Source of the DNA: Schistocephalus solidus | Lineage: Eukaryota > Platyhelminthes > Cestoda > Diphyllobothriidea > Diphyllobothriidae | Direction: 5' to 3' | DNA length: 64,000 nucleotides | Assembly: GCA_017591395.1 (NCBI GenBank) | Contig: WEDG01002526.1 | Span: 1-64,000 of the forward strand | Part shown: positions 1 through 11,900 of the stretch, piece after piece | How positions within the stretch are numbered: position 1 is the first letter of the stretch | How the letters are laid out: the number at the start of each line of letters is the position of its first letter | Position numbers and translations under genes: made by a program | The notes under the pieces: model-generated | Told to the model about the DNA's origin: nothing | The model's database searches: none | Seen by the model: the letters and a program-made list of their open reading frames with translations, nothing else

Positions 1-1035
1 GCAGAGGCTGTTTTTATCAAGTCGACGAAGGTGATAAAACAAATTCCAAATTGATGTCGTTTTTGTGAGGTAATTCGGCAAAAGAAAAAATTCCCCGAAA
101 AATTCCAAAGAGCGATTGCGTACGTGCAGTGGCAGCTTTAATGTCAGGATCAGAACAAGCGAAGTGTTAACGGTTTTCAAACTGTCCAAGCCGGAGAACA
201 AAAAGATACGTGGTTCCTTTGCACACGATGACCTTGAAGTTTGAGGTTATTGAAACGCCATGGATGTTGAGTAGCCATGGTGGTACTGTAAAGGCTTGTA
301 TTTTTCGGGAATTTTATTAAGTGGGGATTTGGAGTATACCTTCTTCTTAGGTCTTTATAAATAGGCATTTTCGGTTATGACGGCGTGCGTAGTAATGCTT
401 TTGGGATATGAGAACTACATTCGCGTCCTTCTGAGTCTGTAGTACTTAACACGGATGTGTTGTAGTTTGGATAGTGTGGGTAGTGAGCATTTTGTGTCAG
501 TGGTTGCTCGTTCTGCGGTGGTCCTGTAGTCATTATTGGTGTCACTGTAGTCGTTATACTATTATCTAGCAGGTTCTCTAGACTGGGTGCAGCATCTCTG
601 TTTTCCTGCTTTTCTTAGTTGCTGTTAGTGTATAAGAGTTTTGGTTTTGGCTATTAATGACCTCCCCTTCTAACTGCTTTTGGAGTTGTGCGTAGTTTGT
701 CATGGGTGTCGGAGCTAGAAGAATACGTTGCATGCTCGACTAAAGGAATAGTCTGTTGATTATTTTGTATGTTCTATGGTTTTATTCTAGAGTCGTCTTC
801 GCTGCATTTGATGTTAAGTCTGAACCTAGGAAAGATTTAAGCGTTTGGAAACTTTTGTTTAATGCAGGATTATTTAGTATCATTTCAGCCTCGGTTTGCG
901 TAAAGAATGAAAGGACTACTGGTTTTTTGTGAATTTTTGAGTTTCGTCTTTTGATAGAACCTATTTGGATTTTAAGGCCATCGGAGTGTACAGTTTCCTG
1001 GAAAGTCGGCAGTGGGTTTTTAACCTGTGGTGAAT
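1..1035. other. Gene-free stretch before the first LINE
   Basis: I see no coding region, RNA gene or recognisable repeat here. The longest open frames are short, have no recognisable motif and are not flanked by convincing splice sites. It abuts the 3' tail of LINE A copy 1. Confidence 0.5.
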
Positions 1036-1197
1036 CGCGGATATTTATATTTATTTATTTATTGCCAGTTAACAGGCAAGGCCAGACAAAATATATACAG
1101 AAGACGGTCAGGCTGACAGGGAAAAAACTCCTGGTCGTTGTTTCAAGTGTTTCCAGGGAGAAAAAAACTGCCACTTATTGAGTAATTAATGTTCGGG

Positions 1198-3225
1198 TCA
1201 GGGAAGCGTTGACACAGGTGCCCGGTGAAGAACTTCTCCATTCAGTGTTATGGATCTGGTATTCTGCACCAGCAGGTATGTCGGCGAGCGGCTGTTCGCT
1301 ATCGACTGAGAAATAAGCCGATTGAGGTCTGCAGAGCCAGCAATATTGCCCTCAGCATGAAGTCCGGCCCATGATTCAGAGTCCGTGAATGCCCTCGGAA
1401 CCGAAGAGAGCTTCCACAGAGTCAGCACTTAAAAGTTTTGGAAGGTATTCTGAGTGTAGAAAACTAGTGACAGCTCGCGTAAACAAGGGATAGCTTTGCT
1501 GAATTTTGATACTTCGGTAGCTTATTCCAGGATGCTGCTACTGAGCGTCTACCGAAAAGAAAACTAGTCAGTATCTCAACTGTGCGCCAAAGAAACAAAT
1601 AAAAACACATCTCGATGACTGGTGCGCCGAGAGTAGTCGAGCTGCCTCAAAGATGAAAGGGGTTAAATGTACAACTGTGTATAGGTTTAAACAGTAAAAA
1701 TAGTCCCTTCTGTAATCTGCGAAGCCAGCGCTCACAGCGTTGTTGGTAGGACAGGTTTCGGTGTTCTGAATAGAAAACTCTTTTTGTAAAGAAATGCTGG
1801 ACTGATTCTATCTTCTTTCGTTCACTAGCGTGCCGAAGGCTAAATAGAAACTAGTACTATTCCAGACTAGGCCTGACATACATTTTATAGAGGCTGATTC
1901 TAATGTTGACGGTTTTAAAATTTCTGAGAATAAACCCAGTAGTTTGGCATGCTTTCGAGACAATCAGGGCGCAGTGCTCTGACAGATTAAAACTTCTAGA
2001 ATATCATATGCCCAGATCCTTTATAACTCCGGGCACATTTAGATCGTGACCGTCTATGCTTAGGTGGGGCTGATGGTTTACGCCAATAACCATAACGGAG
2101 CACTTGTGCCAAGAAAGTGAAAGGCCCCATGTGCGACACAATTGAGCGAAGGCCTGAAGATCCTTTTTTAATAGCTCAAGCACGATGTTGCGATCGACCG
2201 GTCAATATCGATAGGCAACTTTTTAATCGTCAGTGTACATAAAGGGCCTATCATACTGAAAACAATCAGAAACATCGTTGACAAAGAGGCAAAATAGAAG
2301 CGGCTGAGCACGCTGCCCTGAATGACCCTGCTCCTCACATGCGTGGGGTTGAAGATAACATCAGAAATTTTAACCCGTTGTGCGGGAGCATTTTAATAGG
2401 AAAATATTAAGTTCAGAATCCTGTTACCTATGCCGAAAGAGGCAGGTTTCAGCAGTAGGAGGTCATCGTTAACACGATCAAAAGCATTCGCGAAATCGAA
2501 ATAAACTGTGTTAATTTCAAAACCGCTGTCTCTAGATTGTAGCACATGATCATAGGAAGAGAGCTGGCAGGTGTCACAAGACCTCTTTTCGAGAAACCCA
2601 TGCTAAGCCGTATTAAGTAGGTTATTCTTTGTTAGGTGACGCATCATCTTGTCTTTGATCAAGGTCTCTTCGATCTTCGAGACTGCTGGTAGTGTATTTA
2701 TTGGTCTAAAGTCGTCAAATGACGTAGGTCTGCCGTGTTTCGGTAAAGGCATTATGTGCGATTCCTTCCATAAAATAGGGAAAGTTTCACTTTCAAGAGT
2801 AAGATTAAATATCTTATACAGAAGGGACGGAAATATATCGTTTGCATTCACCTTTAGAACGCTGACCGGGACACCATCTGTTCCAGGACTGTAAGGTTGA
2901 AGAAAACGCCGAATGGCTATGATCACAGCCCAGAGGGTAAAAGTAATCGTTTCGAGGACGTTACCAGTCCAAACCAGGATGTTTGGAAAGGGAGCGGCAG
3001 TATGTTCACTAAACGTTCTAGACAAGAAAGCATTGAAGCTATCAGCAGTCAACTTAGCGTCAGCTCTAGGGTTTCCGAATCTGTCTCGAAGTACGGTGTG
3101 CTGCGTTTTTCTCTGCGCTTTTACTGTAAGCGAAAAGAGTTTCGCAAAATTTAACGAACGTTTTTCGGCAAAGTTAACCTTATCAGCTAGTCATTTATCA
3201 TCAGACAGCCTCTTAGCCTCTTAAA
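1198..3225 (-). pseudogene. LINE A copy 1 reverse transcriptase and C-terminal region, broken
   Basis: The best-preserved stretch (3052-2603) encodes the RT fingers, with PGTDGVPVSVLK and a conserved run ending in TLPAVSKIEETLIKDKMM. Downstream the frame breaks repeatedly, but FDFANAFDRV (motif A region) and VIQGSVL (motif B) are still readable in other frames. The C-terminal part near 1428-1198 matches the same region of copies 3 and 4 (TDSESWAGLHAE). The protein would have copied element RNA by target-primed reverse transcription. With this many breaks it cannot make an enzyme. Confidence 0.8.
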
Positions 3226-3400
3226 GGTTTGTAGGATCAAGGGCAGTATGAAGGTGTCTTTTTGTAGATGAAAACGACGGGAGAGCCTACGCAGTCTACG
3301 GCGGAATGATAAATGGAGGTAGACTTCATCCTTGACATTATTTATTTTCTTACGGAGAACAAAACGAGAAATGAGTGGACTTTGAACTTGGAACAAAGTA

Positions 3401-4152
3401 TCAGTACAAAACATTCAGATCCGAACATACAGAGAAGTTAGTCCAATCGTAGGAATTTAGGTGTGTTCGTAATTCCCTAATATTTGCTGATCTGAAGTCA
3501 CGGAAAAAGCTATATTTTTTGTTAAACGTTTCAGAAGCCTCTAGTTCTAGTGCAGAAAGAACTGTAGCATGATCAGAACTCCCAAGTTGATTTAAAGGTG
3601 ACACTGACAATGGCTGACAACCTCTACAGAAAATAAGATCAAGTATGTTTGATCCTCGCGTGGGAAAATCAACTAACTGGTCCCGCATGCCTATATCTAT
3701 GGCCTCAAGTAGGTCTTCGAACTTTGAAGGACCGGAAAGTGGAAACCAATGAACTTCAGGAAGATTGAATTCACCTGCAATGAAGCAGTACTTCAGATTC
3801 AAGTCAGCTGCGGCGTGAAATGCCTGTGAGAGACAAAGATCGTAATCCTCGATGGCATTGGGTGGGCGATAGACACTTCCAACGAGTAAAGAGTAGTTAT
3901 CTGTTAGAACTACTCGGAGCCAACAGCTCTCTTCTACCGCGGTAAATTGGTGATAGTCCAACGGAAGAAATGTAAGTGTTTGCCTAACATAGATACAGCT
4001 TCCTCTGCCACGGCCCTCGTGTCTATCATTCCGAATGTAAGCGTAGCCTCGGAGTCGGATACACAGGGTGTTGCCCATGTCTCTGTAACTTTTACAATTT
4101 CGGGGCGGTGAATGAAAACCAGTGTCTGGAGCAAAGGCATCTTATTAAGCAA
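3401..4152 (-). pseudogene. LINE A copy 1 AP-type endonuclease, nearly open
   Basis: A 225-codon open frame (4078-3401) plus an overlapping shifted frame (4152-3934) encode an exonuclease-endonuclease-phosphatase fold typical of LINEs. Visible motifs are VTETWATP (metal-binding Glu), the strand SVYRPPNAIEDY, AGEFNLPEVHW (where D is usual, this copy has E) and GSSDHATV (the catalytic SDH). The enzyme nicks target DNA to prime reverse transcription. The GDFN to GEFN change removes a conserved acidic Asp; copies 3 and 4 keep GDFNLPEVHW. Confidence 0.82.
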
Positions 4153-4189
4153 AGATCTGGCATTGAGGACGATTATTTAAGCGGGCACG

Positions 4190-4700
4190 TTTTCGGTTTC
4201 TGAAACGGGACAGTAAGGCTGTCAGCGTGACTGCCTTCGTCCAAAGAAATGCTCTTTTCACTTGAACTATCTGTCCGTCCCTTATTTTGAGATTTGCCTC
4301 GCCATTGGTTTTTCATGTTTCCAGTTCTTTTATTAGCTATCGCATTTTCTTTCGCTCTTTCAGCCCATATTGCGGTTGAAAAAATACTTCAGAATGCGGA
4401 TCCCGTGGGGTTGTTTTTCTCTGTAGAATGAGCTGTATCTGTGCTTCGTTTTCCAAGATGATTTTAAGAGGTCTTGGTCGAGGATTTGAATCGGGTTTTG
4501 ACAGAGCCTTCCCTATTCTACATGCCTTGGGAACTTGAATGGAGTCGTTGTCCGTAAGCAACGGTTTCGCATACGATTGAAGGAGTTACCAGTCGTGTTT
4601 TACTCGCTCCTTCGGAATTACTGACGCTGACTCAGGAATGCCCTTTATGATAACATTATGTTTTCGATTCAATCGAGCGCCCGTTTTTAAATCAGGTCTT
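4190..4700 (-). pseudogene. LINE A copy 1 ORF1-like region remnant
   Basis: Short frames on the minus strand (best 4561-4337) read DSIQVPKACRIGKAL and RPRPLKIILENEAQIQ. The same block in copy 3 lies upstream of the endonuclease after a VIIKGVPES segment. It resembles the nucleic-acid-binding N-terminal region of CR1-like elements. Several frameshifts are present. Function is inferred from position only. Confidence 0.65.
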
Positions 4701-5769
4701 TGGACTGAGTGAATACTTGTAACCATTTCACTTGGTCCGATTTATTGATTTCTATTTAAATTAATTCTACGTTTTGATCTATCGGCAATTTCAGAGGAAA
4801 CCAAATGTTCGATAGACTCTCATCGATAAAAACGCCTGAGTGTAGTTGTAACTGAATTTGCATCAAACAGAGAATCGAGGACCGTAAACAGAGATTCATG
4901 TTTCTCTAAAAACTATGGTATAAGAGAGATGGCAGAGATGTCAATTTGATCGATTTTACTTTCGTGTCAATAATTATTTCTGAGTCTTTTTGTTGGACGT
5001 ATAATAATAAAAATAATAATTATAATTATAATAGTAGTTAATGCCAGTTTACAGGCATTGTCATATGAAATATTCAGTGGGGATCAGGCTGACAGAGTTA
5101 AAACTCCTGAATATATACCATTTTAAGTGTTTTATCTATCTTTATTTTATCCAGGAGAAAAAACTGCCGCCTGTAAGGATGAAAGCAGTTCAGATCAGGG
5201 AAGGGCTAACACAAGTGCAGTCTGTTTGCAGTCTCTCTGTCATTGTTAGGAACCGGGATTCTGCCCCAGGCAAGCGTGCATCCGTGGACGGTTGCTCATT
5301 GTCTGCCGAAGAAGTCAACGGGTGCAGGCTGTAGAGACGGCACCTAACCCCTCAAGGTAACACCTGCGATCGGGTTCAGATGCCACGCACTCCGTTAAAT
5401 AGGAAAACAGATTCTACCGCGTTGGCACCCAGAATTCTTGGAAACTGTTCTGAATGCAAAAAAATAGTAATATTTATCTTAAACAAAGAATGACTTTGCT
5501 GGATTTTTATATTATGGGGTAGTTTATTCCACATGGCTATGGCGTTAACCGAAAAGAATCAGCAATACTTAACTGTGCAAGTTATTGGAAGAAATAAAAA
5601 GACATTGCGATGACTGCTGCGCCGCGGGTGGTCAAGCTGCCTCACAGTGGTAAGGGGATTAAATGTACGACTATTCAAAAGCTTAAACAGTACAAAGAGC
5701 CCTTTATGCGCTCAGTGAAACCATAAGGGATCAATGTTTACAAGCCCACAGCGTTCTTGATACGACAGA
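4698..5769. repeat. Direct duplication, unit 1 (about 1.07 kb)
   Basis: This block is repeated almost base for base at 6111-7183, an offset of about 1,413 bp. Both start CTTTGGACTGAGTG and both contain the same AT-rich tract, the same LINE A 3' tail and the same 97-codon chance frame (5041-5334 and 6455-6748). The two diverge just after TACGACAGA. The high identity means a recent event compared with the decay of the LINEs around it. Confidence 0.9.
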
Positions 5770-6110
5770 TTACGGTGCTCCAATTATAAAATTCTTTTCG
5801 AGAAGAAGTGCTGAAACGGTTCTATTTTCTTCCGTTCACTAGCGCGCAGAAGGCGAAATATAAACGAGCAGTATTCTAGGCCAGGTCTAACGTACATTTT
5901 ATAAAGGTTGAGTCTTATATCAATAGTTTTAAAATTTCGGAGGTTAAACCCTGTAGTTCTGCGTGCTCTGGAGACAATCAGGGCGCAATGCTCTGACAGA
6001 TTGAGACCGTTGGAATATGATATGCCCAGATCCTTAAAAACGCCAGGCACATTTAGATCGTGGCCAGCTATGATTAGTTGAGACTGATAGTCGTCACCAT
6101 CAACCATAAC
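5005..6110 (-). mobile_element. LINE family A, copy 2 (3' part only, internally deleted)
   Basis: On the minus strand this is a LINE A 3' part. The tail (5005-5040) is an AAT-rich short repeat, followed by the diagnostic GCCAGTTTACAGGC. It extends to the end of the RT domain at about 6107. There it joins abruptly to sequence that belongs to the 5' part of the family (CTTTGGACTGAGTG, also at 4698), so most of the RT and the whole endonuclease are missing. It is non-functional. Confidence 0.78.
5784..6107 (-). pseudogene. LINE A copy 2 RT thumb/C-terminal fragment
   Basis: A 107-codon open frame carries HDLNVPGVFKDLGISYS and LYKMYVRPGLEYCSF. These are the post-catalytic RT segments found in every LINE A copy here (for example 42878-42446 and 62068-61800). 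It ends with KKIEPFQHFFSKRIL. The catalytic YADD portion lies outside the fragment. Confidence 0.8.
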
Positions 6111-7183
6111 CTTTGGACTGAGTGAATACTTGTAACCATTTCACTTGGTTCGATTTTATTGATTTCTATTTAAATTAATTCTACGTTTTTGATCTATCGG
6201 CAATTTTCAGAGGAAACCAAATGTTCGATAGACTCTCATCGATAAAAACGCCTGAGTGTAGTTGTAACTGAATTTGCATCAAACAGAGAATCGAGGACCG
6301 TAAACAGAGATTCATGTTTCTCTAAACTATGGTATAAGAGAGATGGCAGAGACGTTAATTTGATCGATTTTACTTTCGTGTCAATAATTATTTCTGAGTC
6401 TTTTTGTTGGACGTATAATAATAAAAATAATAATTATAATTATAATAGTAGTTAATGCCAGTTTACAGGCATTGTCATATGAAATATTCAGTGGGGATCA
6501 GGCTGACAGAGTTAAAACTCCTGAATGTATACCATTTTAAGTGTTTTATCTATCTTTATTTTATCCAGGAGAAAAAACTGCCGCCTGTAAGGATGAAAGC
6601 AGTTCAGATCAGGGAAGGGCTAACACAAGTGCAGTCTGTTTGCAGTCTCTCTGTCATTGTTAGGAACCGGGATTCTGCCCCAGGCAAGCGTGCATCCGTG
6701 GACGGTTGCTCATTGTCTGCCGAAGAAGTCAACGGGTGCAGGCTGTAGAGACGGCACCTAACCCCTCAAGGTAACACCTGCGATCGGGTTCAGATGCCAC
6801 GCACTCCGTTAAATAGGAAAACAGATTCTACCGCGTTGGCACCCAGAATTCTTGGAAACTGTTCTGAATGCAAAAAAATAGTAATATTTATCTTAAACAA
6901 AGAATGACTTTGCTGGATTTTTATATTATGGGGTAGTTTATTCCACATGGCTATGGCGTTAACCGAAAAGAATCAGCAATACTTAACTGTGCAAGTTATT
7001 GGAAGAAATAAAAAGACATTGCGATGACTGCTGCGCCGCGGGTGGTCAAGCTGCCTCACAGTGGTAAGGAGATTAAATGTACGACTATTCAAAAGCTTAA
7101 ACAGTACAAAGAGCCCTTTATGCGCTCAGTGAAACCATAAGGGATCAATGTTTACAAGCCCACAGCGTTCTTTATACGACAGA
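6111..7183. repeat. Direct duplication, unit 2
   Basis: This is the second copy of the block at 4698-5769, with only scattered substitutions and one-base indels. At its right end it is joined to a different part of LINE A (endonuclease-RT linker, from 7184) than unit 1 is. Confidence 0.9.
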
Positions 7184-7430
7184 ATGAAGGGCAGAACGGA
7201 AAGGTCGTTTTGCAAATGGAATCGACGAGAGAGTTTACGCAACCTACGGGAAAAGATTAAGGGGGATAAACCTCATCCGTGACATTAATTAATTTCTTAC
7301 AGGGAACAAAACGAGAAATAATTGGATCCCTTACTTCGAAAAGCATACCGGTACAGGTGTTCACATCCTGACATATAAAGAAATTAGACCAGTCGTGGAA
7401 GTTAAGATGTATCAGTTAAGATTTATATGA
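6420..7430 (-). mobile_element. LINE family A, copy 2' (internally deleted derivative)
   Basis: The minus strand carries the LINE A 3' end (6455-7183) joined directly to the endonuclease-RT linker (7184-7430, the counterpart of 3230-3470 in copy 1). The RT core is absent. It shares its 3' half with copy 2 through the 1.07-kb duplication. Confidence 0.7.
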
Positions 7431-8802
7431 GTCTTTGGATTTTAAAATACAACGAAGCCAAGACACTAAGATAACAAGATTTTGTTTATAAGCGTTGTCA
7501 AAAACTTCAAAAATTATTCAACTTTTGACTTCTCTTAAAGCGGAAGTTTTCACACAGGTCAGATTTCGGTTTGTTGCGTCGAGGCGTAACTTCAAGCCCT
7601 GAGTAATGATTGAAATATAAAACGCTAGGAAAAGATCGAATTTCAGGCTGATTTCAACTGACGCGTTTGGAATGCCAAACGTATTGCAGGATCATGCAAA
7701 TCTAGAAGGTCAACTAATGGCATGCTCATTAACCTTTTTGCAAGTTAGTCTTCGTCCTGACCGAATTAAAATTGAGACCTGATTGGAGACAAAATACTAA
7801 ATTGTCCTCTATTTTGCTCAAAATTTCCTTAAGATCATTTTTCACACGTCGTTTACATATCCGTTTATAGTCGTGCCAAATAATTTATGGCATATAAATT
7901 TACTAATACCTAGAGTGAAACGGTTACATAGCGAAAACGGAATGTGCAGTGGAGAGCACAGACAGCATGTCAGATGCACAAAATAAAGGCGGAATGGACG
8001 CGCGCGCCACTAGTTCTCGAAAAACGGGAACTAAATGATTGTATGAATCGTTCAATCCAGTTATTTATTCACATTTTTCAACAGCCCTATCACGAGAAGT
8101 CACGATACGAGTACATTCAGTCACCATACGATGCTAGTATGGTTTTGCAGCAGCCTCTGTCTGCCAAGGCAATATCCGGTAAATCACACTATCGGAGTGC
8201 ATACATTCGTTTTCAATCATATTGGCGTGTGTTAATTGAACCAACAAAGCTTTCCATTGTCCAGTTCAGTTGCGAAATGTGAATCCAGGTACCAGTCGCC
8301 GTGAATTGCTATTTAGTATGTTCCCAACAGTACATCACCAAAATGTATTTTAACAGAAATATCTCCCAAGATGGGCCTCAATGAGTCTTCAAATTAGAGA
8401 AGTTTGTAATCCTAAAAATATATGTCAGCCATTAAGGAAGTTTTATCAGTAAAAGTTATTGGTAGCTCTGGAAAAAATAAAGCTGGTACTCAGGCGCATT
8501 CTGTACCCTCTGGATACTGTGTGTTATACATTAGCCTTTGGGATGTATGTTCAAAGATTTTAGGATGTCCAAATACTTATGTCTGGGTTGTATTCTGTGG
8601 TGGAGCACCATTTTGTGTCATAGAACAGCAGTGACATCCTTGCTATATACTTATATGTTTTACTGAGGTGGTATTGCGGCAAAGACATAAATTAACCAAT
8701 TATTGCTCAACGGATGGACATGAACTGGTGCGCTTCGCGCTCTGTTGTACCGTTTTCGCGAAAGTCTCATTTATAATCTGAAACACAATAGGCGGCTGTC
8801 TA
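7431..8802. other. Upstream region of the Kelch gene, no gene recognised
   Basis: Open frames here are short and motif-free. The last 150 bases before the start codon at 8803 should hold the 5' UTR and possibly the promoter or an upstream splice acceptor, but I see no decisive TATA box, initiator or spliced-leader acceptor. Confidence 0.4.
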
Positions 8803-8961
8803 ATGATTGACAATACTAACAGTGAGCAGGTTTCTAACCTGCTGGAAGGACTTCAACGCTGCCGTCTCGAAGGTCTCTATACCGACATCATACTGTGTGT
8901 CGACGAAGAAGAATTTCCATGCCATAAAGTCATTCTTGCCGCAAGCTCACGCTATTTCGAT
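8803..8961 (+). CDS. Kelch gene exon 1: start of BTB
   Basis: Residues 1-53. The ATG at 8803 opens MIDNTNSEQ, then the BTB signature D(I)[19 protein letters not shown] and SRYFD. In this family [15 protein letters not shown] forms the first half of the BTB core. The donor is GTTAGT at 8962, phase 0. The frame reads 8 more codons into the intron before a stop, which marks the exon end. Confidence 0.9.
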
Positions 8962-11900
8962 GTTAGTTTTGCTTTTCGTTTTTATTGATCACTTCACATC
9001 ATTTATGGCATGCACTCTATTTTTCCTCTTCCATAAGGAGCAAATATTTGCTCCCCCGGATAGCAAATTGCTATCACAAATGTGCCTTCGACAGCTGATT
9101 TTTGGGTCAGGTGGCCAACAGCCAGACTTAAACCCCCTTAATTCCGGTGAGCGCTGCGGTGCATAAGCCCAGACATTTTCAGCACATTCGGTCTGTATCT
9201 TCTTTTTCGCCCGTGAGGCGACTGCGCTGGATGAAAATCTCTCGTGATGCAAAAAATGATATTCCCCAGGCTTACAGAGTGAGGCCTCTGCCATCAGCTT
9301 CGATTTTGCCGAACAAAGATTCTAAGGGAGGATGTAAAAAAACAGGGCAGGGTGAGCCGGATCTATAGCGGCGCCCCTTCTACTGCATTCCAAGGGCATA
9401 GAAGAGAATGAACTGACAGCGATAAGAAACGCATGCCGATAAAACTAAGTCTTTATCCATTATACGTACCCCCTCCTGACAGAAGGCAAGTTTGAGGTGC
9501 CCAGTACCTGAGAATTTGCCGAAATTTTGCTATAGGGACCGTTCGTTTTCGTGGTATTGCCTTCTTTATCGTCTTAATGGCAATATTTTATGTCAATGGT
9601 GTTCGTATATCTTTAAGGAAGTACTTTTTATTTCTTAATTTTTATTTTTCTTATCTCAACATGCATCATACCATGACGTGTAGTTTCCGTATATTTAATC
9701 TTATATACCTAAATACCAATTCTTTCTTCCCCCAAAGTCAGTGTCTTTCGCGGTAACAACCTCTTGTCCTCGTTTACTGAATATTTTGGTTTATACTTAT
9801 TCAATAAACTGATGAATAGTTCTTTGATCGGCTTGAATAGGTTCTGCCTTTGAATTCGAATACCAAACTCCATTTTTGGACAAAGGGCTCAGTATCTTCC
9901 CTTGTTAACACCAACTTCTGTCGGGGATTCTCCTAGGGTTAAGCTTAAAATATTCTCCGCTAGTGTTAGGGCGGGCTAGCTCCTTCTCCGGTCTGTTGGT
10001 AAAGTCCTTTGCATATTTGGTATTTGGCAACGTAATCGCTGCATTTTTGTGGTGGGGGTTTGTGATAGGTATGAGTCAGTCAACTACATCATTTCCCATT
10101 ATATTTAATTTACTCGTACATCCTAATATTATCAATCTCTGCCCCCACGGAATCGTATTCTACTGGAAAGCCCGATCTAAACTTCGACCCCAGCCTTAAC
10201 TCCAGCCGGTGACCTGAGCACTTGTACTCCTGCAAAACAAAAAGATTACAAATAGTGCGATCTTCCTGATGCTGTAGTCTTTTGGGTCGTTGCCCATTTG
10301 GAGAACTGTACCCTTCGCATTAATTCAGCTTCAACCGCAAGGTTTTTACCAGGGATTTTTCCAACTTATTCTTACTGAATGTGTGTAGCTTTGCCATGTA
10401 TCTTTTTATATCTTGGTGTCCCTTTCCAGGCTATGTTTAGAATCCCACTCTCGGAACAGAAAACATCGCGTGTCTATATAAAACAGATATCTCCATGGTC
10501 GTTAAAACACTTGATTGACTTCGCATACACGGGCTCTCTGGTCCTCTCAACTCAGACTGTGCAAGACCTTTTCCTGGCTGCCAACCTTCTTGATTATCCT
10601 CTTGCCGTTGAAGCCTGCATTTTATTCATGAAACGTCACTTGGATATTACAAACTGTCTCGGAGTTCAACTGCTGGCAGAAACTTATGATTTTCCTGCTC
10701 TGGCTGAAACAGCGCGAAAAGTTGCTGTTGACAACTTTACCCGGTTCGGTTTTTACCCAGTCTGATATTTTTAGCTGTACTATTTTTATATAGAAATCCT
10801 GTTATTTTTCGGAAGTCGTCTCTTGAATGTTTCGTGTTGGAATCAATATCTATCTAAAGTATAACCATAAAAACATGCCTAAGGTCCTCTGCTTGCTCTC
10901 TCTCTCTCTCACGTCACAACCGTTAGTCTCACTTCTTTGCTTCTCAGGAGGTAGTTGCACCGCAGCTGTATCTATAAAAACAGTTCTGCGCACAAACTAC
11001 TGCCCCGCATACCTCTTGGCGCAGTGGTGGACTTATTTGCTTGAAGTACTCGACCTATAATAGATAATAGATAAAATATTAATGTGTGAACAGTTGAAGA
11101 GAATTAAACGCGATCTCTGGGAAAATTCCTTTATTTTGCCCGACGTTTTGGATTCATGCTCGAACCCATATTCGGAGACCGCGACGGATAATGGGCGTGA
11201 CGCGCTCCGAACAGCTCTCTGGTTCCTTCTTTAGTGAACCACAGTGATGGCTCAGGGATGCACCTACGCTTACCTACGGATCTTTTCCAAATCCTGGTTA
11301 TGGTTCGATCCAGGAAAAAACGTGGGCGTGTCCATCATGCTTAGTCCCAATGCACAAGTTCAGGTGACACTAACAGTACTTTCATCACTGCTTTTGGATT
11401 TGATTTACCTCAGGCACGACGTTATTTTATGTTGCTTTTTTCAGAGACTAAGGAACAAAGGCTTAGTCGAGTATTTTGACATTAGAATTGAGTCCCTCTT
11501 CTACGGCCTCTTTTACCTAAATTTATAGACGTACGTCGATTTTAAGTATTTTAAGTATTGATATAAAATTTCATTAGGATTGATGGAGGTCATATAGAAG
11601 GTATTACTTAAGTCATAGGAAAGTTCGCTAGCAGACTGTGGAACCATTTTTTGTGATCAGACAGTTCGTAGGGCTAATATTCAACCTACAATTTCACGAG
11701 ACACGGGCCATCACCTTAGTTATGCCGGACACCCCCATTTGTATTTTTTTCTTAAAAATCGAGGCTTTATTTTTCTGTTTTCCGATTGTAATTGGTAAGT
11801 GAGAACTGTAGACACTTTTTCCTATCCGATGGTCTCTTTTTAAGCGTGGCTTTCTGCATTTTGTCAGCCTCCGCAGGTAACTTGTTGCATTTAATATCTA

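Larger units (their letters stand above)
1038..4740 (-). mobile_element. LINE family A, copy 1 (degenerate non-LTR retrotransposon)
   Basis: This is a CR1/Jockey-type non-LTR element on the minus strand. Read on that strand it has, in order, an ORF1-like region (about 4700-4190), an AP endonuclease (4152-3401), a reverse transcriptase (3225-2100), a C-terminal region (2000-1198) and a 3' end at about 1040-1064. The 3' end is an ATTT-type short repeat next to the motif GCCAGTTAACAGGC as read on the + strand. The same order and the same 3' end recur in copies 3 (41.8-46.7 kb) and 4 (61.1-64 kb). Many frameshifts and stops show it is dead. The 5' boundary is approximate because the sequence passes into the duplicated AT-rich block that starts at 4698. 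Clade assignment to CR1/Jockey is inference from the endonuclease and RT motifs. Confidence 0.85.

Noticed and set aside
5041..6748. The identical 97-codon frames at 5041-5334 and 6455-6748 as a duplicated gene
   Set aside because: They lie in the non-coding 3' part of LINE A, antisense to it; identity is explained by the segment duplication.
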